Below are positions 26,741 to 37,412 of a DNA stretch of 64,000 bases, one piece after another (within the stretch, counting starts at the first letter, position 1; each line of letters starts with the position of its first letter). The position numbers and the translations under genes were made by a program. This DNA is from Phoebastria nigripes. Taxonomy: Eukaryota > Chordata > Aves > Procellariiformes > Diomedeidae. The notes below the pieces were generated by a model. That model saw only the letters and a list, made by a program, of their open reading frames with translations, ran no database searches and was not told the origin of the DNA. The stretch covers positions 806,001 through 870,000 of the forward strand of contig JAYKAV010002319.1 of NCBI GenBank assembly GCA_035582835.1, given 5' to 3'.

Positions 26741-29026
26741 CTTAAATTAAGATAGTGGCTTGGAAAGTCCCAGTGTGATAGCCAGAGGAGGCTCCTTCAG
26801 CAGCGGCGCAACAGAACCCCTGCCAGAGGCTCCATCTGTTGGCACGTGTGAAGGAGCAAGTCTACACAGCCCTGCTTTTGAAAGGGTTTCACAGCTTGTG
26901 CAGAGCTCCCTGGTGCTGCAAGATGACAATTGCTGGCATCCAAGTTAAAGGCCATTTGGAGTGGTCAGTGCTTCACTGTGGGCACAGCAGATAAGTTAAA
27001 TAAGGACAGAGGAGGTGTATAGTGTGGGACTGCAGTCCCGATGATTCTGACAATGGAGAAAAGGGTTAACGATTTCATTTTTATGTACAAAATGGATCTC
27101 TGCCTGCCTTATCACAACAATGATATGTACCTCAAAGAAGAATTATCCTGACAGGAAGGAATACATAGACTTGGTGTTAGCTTCTTCCATTTGTAGAGCT
27201 GGATTTCTCACAGCAACATAGCATAGAGGTACTCAAATTAGTCTTAAATGAGAGATTGGACACCAGAAGCAGTCATATGAATACTTCTGAGGAAGACCTT
27301 CCCTTCTCTTTGTTACAGCTAATGCTGCAGGTTACCACAACTGAGAAATTTCCCCTATTTTGTTTCCTTTTTATGACGAGAGCAGTTGATTCTGAGCCAA
27401 ACATAGCAAGAATGAGAAAAACTATAACAGTTTAGTTTGAATTTGGGGGAGGGGAAAGAAAAGAAGCTTTCTATCATTTCACTTCCTGAGTCTCATGCCT
27501 CTGTGCAATACTGTTCTGAATAGATTTTATTTAAAAAACAGTTTAAACAGCTGTCTGCAACAATTTGAAAACTAAATTAAGAGAAATTATTTTGTTGACC
27601 ATTCCTACAATGCGGTTCAGTGTTTGGTGCCAAAACAGGTGGTTTCTCCAAATCCTACTTACCTTAGACTCCTGAAGAAGGATGCTTCTCTAATTTAAGA
27701 CAAACAAACAGATAAACAAACCAACCAACCAACCTTTTCCCAGGTTATAGGAAAAGTTCTCCACAGGTATGTGAAATAATTTATTTTCCTATGTCCCCAT
27801 GCCTGATGAGTACTGGTTCTACCTCTTGTGCTTCTGTGGATTTTAGAGGTGTGGGTAGAACCCTTTCCACAAGAAGGGGGCAGGAATGGTGCCTAGCTGT
27901 GCTGCTGCTAAGTTTGGGTAAGTGTTGTGCTGGATCTGAATTGTGGGCTTTTCCAAGGTATATTTAAAGGCGATGTTCATTGGTTGATCTACTTCACCCA
28001 AATGTCTTTAGGGGATATAAATAAAGAGGAAGCAAAATAAGTTAAAAGATAATCTAACAAGAGGCGAAATTAGCATTGAAGTTTATCCCGTTTTTCCAAA
28101 TTATTATGTCATCATTTTTATTTAAGAACAGTTTAGAAGTGATGCCAAATTAAGTCTTTGCCCAAGTTAACCCTAAATAGCTCTACTGAGAAAAATGAAT
28201 GCCATTATCTACACTCAGTGAGAAAACAGAGAGAAAATTGCCAAAAGCCATGTAGCTCAATGGTAAAAGAAATTCAGCTCTCAGGCTTGAGGGCTATAGA
28301 TCACTAATGGAAGTTTTGCACAATGAAATAGTGAAAGTACAATTTCTGCTTAGCGGTAGTGACAACAAGGATGCGGGAAAGCTTGGCATATTAAGGCAGA
28401 CGCATAAATTCCACCCAGCTCTTTGTTCTTTTGTTTCCCAACATTTGTTGAATTCTTCCCACTTTCCATGGTTTATTTAAGAGCTCTTGCAGATGTTTTA
28501 GATTTCTTCTAATCACAGTTAAGCACTACTTACATTGTTTTTTTAAAAACAATATGCAATATAAAACTTTGTATTAAGGTCCATTTTCCAAAGCCTATGT
28601 TCCACTACGCCTTTTGTTCTCATATGTTACCCATTATAAAAATGGGCTTGTTAACCAGAAATTATTCCACAAATATTTTCAAGCTTTGATCATTCTGTCT
28701 GTCTATAGACATTTTATCTATCTCTGTAGTACAAGGATGCTGTGTGGAATTATGGTCACTAGTATATTTGCAGTTTCACACTTCGCCTGAAGAAAAAGTG
28801 TGATACAGTTCAGCATTGCCTGCTGAAGAAGTGAACAGTAGTTGTGTGTGATCAGATGATGGAGCACAAGCAGCAGCTTTTCTAGACGTAAGACCAGCTG
28901 ACATCGCAAGACACAAATGGGAGAAATCAGAAACACTTCCTGGAGAAGAACACTCTTACTGCTTTCCACTGCACATCCCTACAGCTGGACAGTGCAAACA
29001 GCATCTGTGGCTGTGAGTTAACTATG

Positions 29027-29031
29027 CAGGC
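29027..29031. repeat. Target-site duplication of LTR copy 1, left
   Basis: CAGGC, repeated exactly at 29607-29611 on the other side of the LTR. Confidence 0.85.
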
Positions 29032-29606
29032 TGTCGTGGTTTAACCCCAGCCAGCAACTAAGCACCACACAGCCGCTCGCTCACTCCCCCCAGGTGGGAT
29101 GGGGGAGAGAATCGGAAGGGTAAAAGTGAGAAAACTCATGGGTTGAGATAAAGACAGTTTAACAGGTANAGCAAAAGCCACNCACGCAAGCAAAGCAAAA
29201 CAAGGAATTCNTTCACTGCTTCCCATCGGCAGGCAGGTGTTCAGCATCTCCAGGAAAGCAGGGCTCCATCACGCGTAACAGTTACTTGGGAAGACAAACA
29301 CCATCACTCCGAATGTCCCCCCCTTCCTTCTTCTTCCCCCAGCTTTATATACCGAGCATGATGTCATATGGTATGGAATACCCCGTTGGCCAGTGGGACT
29401 AGCTGTCCTGGCTATGCTCCCTCCCAGCTTCTTGTGCACCTGGCAGAGCATGGGAAGCTGAAAAGTCCTTGATTAGCGTAAACACTACTTAGCAACAACT
29501 AAAACATCAGTGTGTTATCAACATTCTTCTCATACTAAATCCAAAACATAGCACTATACCAGCTACTATGAAGAAAATTAACTCTGTACCAGCCGAAACC
29601 AGGACA
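29032..29606 (-). mobile_element. Solo LTR of an avian endogenous retrovirus family (copy 1)
   Basis: The element spans 575 bp, begins TGTC and ends GACA (TG...CA termini), and is flanked on both sides by the 5-bp direct repeat CAGGC (29027-29031 and 29607-29611), the expected target-site duplication. In minus orientation it carries a TATATAAA box near 29343-29350 and the AACTAAGCACCACACAGC-type end typical of this bird LTR family. The copy at 34220-34792 is about 90% identical by eye. No gag, pol or env sequence adjoins it, so it is a solo LTR. A 5-bp duplication is more usual for ERVL-type elements, but I do not assign a family name. Confidence 0.92.
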
Positions 29607-29611
29607 CAGGC
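29607..29611. repeat. Target-site duplication of LTR copy 1, right
   Basis: CAGGC, matching 29027-29031. Confidence 0.85.
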
Positions 29612-32069
29612 GCATCGTACATCTCTGCGCTCCCTGTCTAAGATGAAGGCCCTGACTTTGTGCTCTACTGTAGCCCAAACGCTGCCTTGAAGACTCTGCA
29701 GGTTTCAGACCACCTTTGTGTCAGAGAGGTGCTAACAAATCAAAACAGCTCTGAGAGGAAGCAAGAAGTCTGGAGCAACATTAACAAAGCTAATTTGGCT
29801 TGTGAGGCTGAGTTGGACTGTGAGCAGCAGCTGGGAGAAAAATCCTCCAGAAATCCATCATATGATGATGAAGGTTTCCTACTTACTTCCTTCCTCCTTC
29901 CCTTCAGTCTCTCAACTACTTTCAAGCAAAGCCAAGTTAAGTGGTCCCAAGCACCAGTGTGCCAGAAACACCAGTTAGGATTGATAGAGATTTTCTCTTA
30001 TGTTCAGTCCACAGGCAAGGAACAAATGGAAAATGAAAAAGCAAAGCTTCACCCAAAATCACTTCTTGAAACAATCACTTCCTCATCAACTCACCTCTCT
30101 CCTGTGGGCAAAGAGAGAGTGTGAACAGATGAATGTGAGCAGGAAATGCTTTCCAGTCAAACTCTCCCACAGTGATCAAGGGCAAAGACAGCAGAAGTGG
30201 GTCATTCACCCAGGCATACAGGAACTGTCAGCACTAGTAGGCACAGCTGAGTGAAGAGGAGCTCTGTAGACGAGCTTGGGGAGAGCCTGCGATCTCACAG
30301 TCAAATCATCACCTGAGCAAGTGGAGAGAGTGCCTGAGATTGCACAGCCCATTTGGGTTTCTACAGTGACAGCACTTTTCTGCTATCAGTAAGTTGAATC
30401 TCGTCTGTCACGGCATTTGCCCAGTAGGTGGGAGGTTTCTTTAAATCCCAGGATCTGTTCCCTGGTGAAATGGTGCAATCCAACTGGAGAACAAAGCCAT
30501 TGAATTGTCCTTTAAGGTCTGGTACACAATCCAGAGAAAGTAGATACTGTTCTGTCCCTCAAAAGAAAGGACTCATATACAGCACATACAGAGAATATAC
30601 AGCACGTGCAAGGGAAGAGGCAGTACTGTTTTGCATGAAGTTTCAGCCATACCTGCACTCTGGGGTGCAGTTTGCATGTAGAGTGAGTGGCTGTGTAAGA
30701 GAAGTTTGCCTGACATATTCTGGAGGCAAATAGGATCAAGAAAAGCTTGACACCGATTTTTCTCCATTTAGCACAGCCCCATATGTTAAGAAAGGTACTA
30801 AGCTACTAGCAAAGTCATCTGGACTCTCCCTCAGCTATTTCTCTCCATGGTTCCTGGAAGCAGCTGTTTTAAGTGATGTTTATAGAAGGGGGTGTGCTGC
30901 TAACTCATCCAAACGGTAGGCCTCCTGCAAACTTTTAAGAGGTCTCTGCTTGTAGCAGGCATAATTTTCCAGACCTTGTTAAATGTTATTCTGGGCACTG
31001 GTCTATACCCTTGAGAAATTCCTTACTGAGCAGATTATAAGGGCAGCCAGTGACCCAATAACCTTCATTTTCCTGGGATGATGCAATGGCCAATTCACGC
31101 TCAGGAAGTACAGCGGGCTGAGCAGAACGTGAAATGAGCTGCTGAAATTCCCAAGTCAGCGTTTTGTTTCCATGCCATCGAGGGTAAGATTTCAAAGTGT
31201 AGAACAGTCCTTTAAGTTCTCTCTTTTATGAGGTCAGGCTAAATGCTTCCCTTTTATATATGAAGAGAGGGTGATCTTTGCCAGAGTCCACACTGGGTTT
31301 GCCCTTGTTTTGATTTCTGCTTTGGTTGAGAGCTCTGTGTAGCAGAAAATGCAGCTTTCAACAGCAGTTCAGGCTTTGCTGGAAAGTGGCCCCTGGAAGA
31401 AACAGTGGGCTGCAGAAGCACTGAAGCAATTTAGCAGCAGCAGAGAGACTCTCTGCTGCAACCACACTGTCTGCAGGCTCTGTCACTCAAATGCCCTTCC
31501 TTTCTACCCAGTCCTCAACTTCAAGACTCTAAATTTGATTTTGGGCAGTGAATAACATGAATGAAGGAATAAGAGAAAAAAGTTCTGAAGAGTTGGCCAT
31601 GCTGTAAGAGAAGGGTAAAGATTTCAGCATAAACCTGACTGTGAGGCAGTGAAGGGCAGGTTATAAACACCCAGGATTGCGTGAGAGGAATCCTGTAAGA
31701 TATTATATACCCCCATTTCCATCTTCTTGATTTAATCAACTACAGTTGACTTGACAAGAAAAAACAACTCCCAGCACAGTCTACAGGGATCTCCAGGAAA
31801 GCATTAGAAAGTATATTAAAACTGGTAGATTGGATGAAAGCACCAGAAAATGGTCTCTATTGGTAGTACTTGCAATAGCAGAGAAATGAACTGGATTCAC
31901 TGATGCAGTTGTACATGGGTTGGCTTGACGGCAGACACAAGCAGGGACCTGAAGTCTGTACTAGAGAGAGTGGTTTTAAGATACAGCAGCCAGCAGAAGT
32001 GGCTTAGACACTAACTCCAGCCATGTAGAGCCATAGCTGTATCTGACCTTACAGTCAGACCTGCAGTCA

Positions 32070-32090
32070 GACATGCTTGAGAAGCATGTC
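32070..32090. repeat. 9-bp hairpin
   Basis: GACATGCTT (32070-32078) pairs with AAGCATGTC (32082-32090) across GAG. A nearby direct repeat CAGTCAGAC occurs twice just upstream. Confidence 0.85.
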
Positions 32091-34057
32091 ACAGTGAAAT
32101 AGTCCTACTGGAGAAAACACAGCATTGTGCTGGAACACAGTTCCCTGAAAGCTCAGATCAGTTTCCACAGACTACAGTAATCTGGGCAATTGTTTAGATT
32201 AAATGGTTCAGGCTGATTAACCTGTAACCCTAGCACTGGGTTCCCATCACAAATTTCAGTAACACTTTGTAAGGGATAGAGACAGAAGGGCCATGAGGCC
32301 AAACCCTTACTGTGACTGTATAAACCTGTTTTTCATTCTTGATGTCAAAAGCGGGTTGATTTCTACTCCCCTCTAGCCATACTTAAAGACTAGTCCAGAA
32401 TCCCCTTCCTGCCTAAACTAATTCAGGACCAATACATATCAATTCCTCTTATGCACAGTATTGTGAATTTAAATAGCTCCCTATCTCCCAAATCTGCACT
32501 TACCTTCTTGCTGGTTTTATGCAGAGGAGCCATTTCTGTTCTCAGACTCTTAAGCTTAAACAAAACACTTCTCCCTTCGGCTCCTAGGACAGACTCTCCT
32601 TTCCTTTCGATTTCAGAATTTCTGCCCTTTGAAATGCTGTGCTTTGACAGCTCAAGATTTCTGATCACAGAAGAGTTTCTGTAGGGAAAAAAAGTCATCA
32701 GGGCCAGTCATTCAGAACTGGCACCTAGAATTAGTTCTGCAGGAACTAGCTTCTTTACAGAGCTCCCTGGAGCTCTGTGGAAGCAGTTAGGCTGAAGAGC
32801 TGCCAAGTGGGTTTTGAGCAAACAGATGCCTTTTTCTTTGAAAATCCGAATGAAACAACAGGAACTCGCTGCCGATGGAAGGGGCTGGACATGAATGAGA
32901 CTGGACAAATACTGCTAATGCAGTAGAATTTTCTAGGGACCATATAACACATGTGGAAACAAAGCTACAGCGGGATGCAAGATTTCTCCTTAGGGCTGCA
33001 ACATTAGGAATAGTCTGTTCTTAGTCCAGACGGAAACAAAATCAGAGGAATTTGATCCCAAGTAGTGAACCAAAAAATGCTAGGCATTTTCTGGATGTCT
33101 GTGTTATTACAGGGACAAGGCAGGGATGAGTTGTTTGTCTTTGAGCTATACAGCTGTTAAAGTTCTAAGAAATGAAGTTGTGGCTTTCAACATGCCCTGG
33201 TTATAGCATGTATTTCTGTTTGAACTCTGAAGGTGGCCTGGACTCTCAGAAATGCACGGATGTCTCAAAAGCCACCAGCTACTTGTCTGCAAGATCAAAA
33301 GGGACCAAAGCAACATCTGAGTTCACCTAATTTTAAACATGATTCTAATTCACCATCAATAGTGTCACTGCAGGTCTGACTTACCCTTTCAACACTGCGA
33401 TTTTTACTGGCAGGAAGCAACTACAGATAGTATAATCCCTGCTTGGAAACAAATATCTGAAACAAGCCTCAGATGGTCTGCTTGCTGTCTCAATTTATGT
33501 ATTTTTAGAGTTTCGCTGGAAATTTGAAGGTAACCCAGCATTTACCTGTTACAGGAAAATCCAAGTATAGCCCCCCCCAATCCTTATCCTGTTTCCCTTT
33601 TGCAACATGGTAGAGATGCAGCAATATTTCATTGTGTCTATAAAAGGGTGGAAAGCTGCTATCTTGTGTTTTGCCCCCCCTGCTCTTGCTCACAGTGAAT
33701 TTTTTTTTATTCCAGCACAGGATTTAGACTTGCCTGTGCTGTGGTGTTTGGCCAGCCCCATTTCCAGTACGCATTCACACATATCCAAAGCTGTGCTGGC
33801 ATCTCAATTCCGCTGCAATAATGTGACCCACCAGACTTAGAGAGACTTCTCTGCAAATCCCAAAGCCACTTTCTAACCTGTGCCTGCCTTACAGTCCCAG
33901 AAGAAAAGAATAGGCAACTTTCTATTCTGTATCCAGCAGCTCACCCTCCACTCAAAGGCAATTAGTATATTAGGAACCATCCAGCATGTTAAGCAGTGAG
34001 GAAGAAGGGTGTGAAACACCAACATAAAAGGGAGCACCTGTTATCTTCATTGACGGA

Positions 34058-34087
34058 CATTATGAATCTACTCATTATGAATCTACA
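34058..34087 (+). repeat. Tandem 15-mer, two units
   Basis: CATTATGAATCTACT is followed directly by CATTATGAATCTACA, just left of LTR copy 2. Confidence 0.95.
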
Positions 34088-34219
34088 TGGGGACCAAACA
34101 GTGTGAACTCTGCTGCTAGGAAATACTTTTGAAAAAGGACTATAGGTTGAAGGTTCTCTTTTTAGTGGGTGTTACTCTTTAAGATAGGGAAGAAGATCTG
34201 AATAGGCTCTGACCTCTCC

Positions 34220-34792
34220 TGAGATGGTTTCGGCTGGGATAGAGTTAATTTTCTTCCTAGTAGCTGGTATAGTGCTGTGTTTTGGATTTAGGATGAGAAT
34301 AATGTTGATAACACACTGATGTTTTAGTTGTTGCTAAGTAGTGTTTACACTAGTTAAGGACTTTTCAGCTTCCTATGCTCTGCCAGGTGCACAAGAAGCT
34401 GGGAGGGGGCACAGCCAAGACAGCTAATCCAAACTGGCCAAAGGGATATTCCACACCATATGACATCATGCTCAGTATATAAACTGGGCAGAGTTGGCTG
34501 GGGGACACGATCACTGCTAGGGGACAGGCTGGGCGTCGGTCGGCAGGTGGTGAGCAGTTGCAGCACTTGTTTTTTCCTGGGTTTTGTTTCTCTCTCTCTT
34601 GTTGTTTTCCTCTTCATTACAATATTTTTTATTATTATTATTATTTTATTTCAAGTATTAAACTGTTCTTATCTCAACTCACGAGTTTTCTTATTTCTGC
34701 CCTTCCGATTCTCTCCCCCATCCCACCGCGGGGTGGGGGGTGAGCAAGGGGCTGTGTGGTGCTTAGTTGCTGACTGGGGTTAAACCACAACA
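34220..34792 (+). mobile_element. Solo LTR of the same endogenous retrovirus family (copy 2)
   Basis: The element spans 573 bp in plus orientation, from TGAGATGGTTTCGGCTGG to TTAAACCACAACA. It aligns over its whole length with copy 1, which lies 4.6 kb to the left in the opposite orientation. U3 contains CATATGACATCATGC and a TATATAAA box (34476-34483). A TTA-rich stretch follows at 34629-34645, and an ATTAAA-type polyadenylation signal lies near 34656. No matching direct repeat was found at its borders (TCTCC on the left, GTGCA on the right). No internal retroviral genes adjoin it. Confidence 0.92.
34629..34645 (+). repeat. (TTA)n microsatellite inside LTR copy 2
   Basis: About five TTA units in the 3' half of the LTR. 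Confidence 0.9.
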
Positions 34793-35421
34793 GTGCACTG
34801 GCAGCCTGTTTTGTTTTACAAAGCATTTAATCTAGGAGATATTCAACATACTTATAGAGTTTTTCCAGTTCTATGACAGGAATAGGACACCCTTAAAGAG
34901 AAATTTTTGCATCTAGCCTCTTTTCAGATAACAAGATCTTGGACAAACCAAAACATGAGTGATCTGGTCATGTAATAAAGAGCCACTCCCATGATTTGGA
35001 AGAGATCCGAGATGACTCCTGAACAGTCAAGAAGCTAACGAGAAAATTCTCTCTGTGGCTTGAATTGCTGGGCCACAGGATCTGGAAGCACCACAGGCAT
35101 GTCACGGCAGTGGTTTGGCTTGAGAATTACCCTAAATAGCCTTATTATTGCCACCAAATGATAGAGGATGGCAACTAGACTGCAAGCCAAGCACAACGGA
35201 ATGACCAATGAAGCTGTTTTTCTGAGGTCGTCTTTCTGAATTCATATTTTTTCCCCCACAGTTTTCATATGTGAAATCTCAGTAACGCAAAGTCCCAGAT
35301 CAGAAGAGATCAGCAATATATATGAGATCAGCAAGAACAGCAACGTGTTCATAGTAAAGTTCTCTCTCACTTTAATTTTTCTGAGGCAAAAAGAAACATA
35401 CTCAGAGTTATGCTGGCACAC

Positions 35422-35575
35422 AAACATTTAGCTAAAATCACTACTGATTTCATGAAGCAAAAGTTCAGTCTAGGCTTGAAAAATATATCCAATTTGTTTC
35501 CTAACACTCCTCTGTTTGAAGTCATAACACAGATATTCCTACAATGTCTGACTAATTTTCAAATCTATTTAAGAG
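35422..35575 (+). repeat. Diverged direct duplicate, unit 1
   Basis: The stretch AAACATTTAGCTAAAATC to ACTAATTTTCAAAT aligns with 35878-36037 at roughly 80-85% by eye, with one small indel region. The shared core GATTTCATGA...CAAAAGTTCAGTC...GGCTTGAA...TTTGTTTCCTAACAC is easy to see. Both copies are open in the same frame over the core (FMKQKFSLGLKNI here). Half or more of the differing codons change the amino acid, so there is no sign of protein constraint. Origin unknown: a local tandem duplication or two pieces of an interspersed repeat. Confidence 0.75.
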
Positions 35576-35877
35576 AATGTGATTATTCATATTTATTGAC
35601 CATACATATGAGGGGACAAATTCAGTTCCTGTACTGTAGTTTCATGAATTCAGGGACTAATGACAGTTGGTAAGTATCACTGGAGGATTTGATCTTGTTT
35701 TGCAGGAGTTCCTGATTTTGGTAATAAATCTTTAAGTTAAGACCCCTGTTTTCTCCACAGATAGACATGATTGTGACTAAACCTGCACATACTGAAACAT
35801 ACTGGCTTTCAAGGAAGAAAGCCAACCATGAGCAGTTGAAAGCAGGCAAAACCAATAACCAAAAAGAGAAGAGAAAT

Positions 35878-36037
35878 AAACATTCAGCTGAAGTCTCCAA
35901 TGATTTCATGAGACAAAAGTTCAGTCAAGGCTTGAAGAATATACCCATTTTGTTTCCTAACACGCCTCCATCTTTGGTCATAACTCAAATANTCCCACAG
36001 TGACTGTATTGCTTCAACTCACTAAATTTCAAATAAC
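35878..36037 (+). repeat. Diverged direct duplicate, unit 2
   Basis: This is the second copy of the 35422-35575 segment, 456 bases downstream (FMRQKFSQGLKNI in the matching frame). It follows a good acceptor-like sequence (CTGTTTTCTCCACAG ending at 35760), and a similar acceptor-like CCCCCACAG (ending 35261) precedes unit 1. It contains one ambiguous base (35992) and an in-frame stop at 36001, after the conserved core. Confidence 0.75.
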
Positions 36038-37388
36038 AATAAATAACAATCTTTAAATTGTTAGTCAAGCAAATGTGCTTTCCCCCTCAGTAAAAGATGA
36101 AAAAATTGTCTCAAGTATAAGCATTTAATATGCACTTGAGCTACTAGAGGTTTCACACCAACTTTGCCATGCATGCCACTTTTTTTTTTTTTTTAAATAG
36201 CTAACAATTTACACAGAAAAAGTAGAACTAAACATAATCCTCAGACTGGATCTCGAGAAACTGTGCTAGCATTTTAGAAATATAATGTCATTTCAACTCA
36301 TTTATCATTGAAAAATGCAAACAAAAGATGAATATTTAGAAGAGGCAGAATACTCATGCTTATGTAGCTGAAGGCAAAGAGTAAGTAATTGCAGACAGAC
36401 TGGAATCATTAGTGTGGCGTTCTTAATGTCTAAGTCTCACGTAACTGCAGATGACTAAAGGCATCTCTGAGTAAACTTCAAAACTGGTTCGGTGGCTAAA
36501 AGTGTCACACTAAAGGCTTCAATGCCTCAGGATTTTCATCATATTTTGCAGGAAGCTTTGGTAAAGCAGGAGGCTGATTTAAATAAGCTGCAAGAGCTTT
36601 GTCCAAAGTATTAAAGGTGTCTCTTCTCTTGTAGAAAAAGTCAGAGAAAAACGCTGCGTTAACTCTGTCCTTACTAGAAGAGAACTGAGGCTGGTGCCTT
36701 AACAGAAGCGATTACAACATAAGGCAAAGCCAAGGCACTGAGCAGAGATTCTTGCAGATTAAATTCAACTCTGGAAGACAGGATGTTTGTCTAAAGCATT
36801 GGCAGTGAAAGATGGTTGTTCTTGGCACTAATCACAATCACTGTTTAAGTCCCTCTGCTATACAGTTAGCGAAAAAGAATGCATTTGATTTCTCTGGAAC
36901 TCACAGGGTGCAGAAACATTAATGCAAAAAATAATGTAGACCAGTTAGTAACTAGATGGGAATATATATATTAACCCTTTCCTGGATATGGCTACTACTG
37001 GTCTATCTAGTTCTTGGATCACAGGAACTTGTCTGGCTATTACATTCAGTGCAACCTGTTCTACAGATTTGAACAAACTATCTCCCTTCCTGCAACATAA
37101 TTTTGCCTTCTGTAAAATAAGAGTGGCTCATTTGTAGTGCTTTATGCACCACAAATAAGAAATGGTCTCTAAGAGCAGAGTATTCTTATTAATACTTGAA
37201 AGCCACTATGGTGATCTTGGGATGGATATGATGGAGAAGGTGGTTCTAACAAGTAGCATGCAGTAAAGCATATGGGCCATGCATTGTCTGAAACACTGTC
37301 ATTTAGGAAATCCCTTAAGCATGGGCTTAATCCCATTTAGGTCAAGTTGAGGTAACTATATTGCAGACAGTATGAAGGACTCTGGGTG

Positions 37389-37412
37389 TTTTTTTTTTTT
37401 TTTTTTTTTTTT
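37389..37412 (+). repeat. T24 homopolymer
   Basis: An uninterrupted run of 24 T. No retroposon body was recognised beside it. Confidence 0.95.

Larger units (their letters stand above)
11881..29026. other. Intergenic sequence, no gene recognised apart from a MIR remnant
   Basis: This is typical A/T-leaning non-coding DNA with a MIR SINE near 23.4 kb and a few simple repeats. The longest open frame (24203-24661, 152 codons, plus) has no recognisable motif, overlaps several alternative frames and is not supported as a gene. Confidence 0.7.
29612..34219. other. Sequence between the two inverted LTRs; not proviral
   Basis: No gag, protease, reverse transcriptase, integrase or envelope motif was seen in any frame. 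A 154-codon plus-strand frame (29660-30124) is unremarkable and unsupported. The two LTRs face opposite ways, so this is ordinary flanking DNA between two separate insertions. Confidence 0.75.

Noticed and set aside
29660..30124. 154-codon plus-strand frame next to LTR copy 1
   Set aside because: It was checked for retroviral Gag/Pol/Env features and for known domains, and none were seen. A 61-codon minus-strand frame (29740-29925) overlaps it and nothing supports expression.
29032..34792. A full provirus bounded by two LTRs
   Set aside because: The LTRs are in opposite orientations, copy 1 has its own target duplication, and the DNA between has no retroviral genes.
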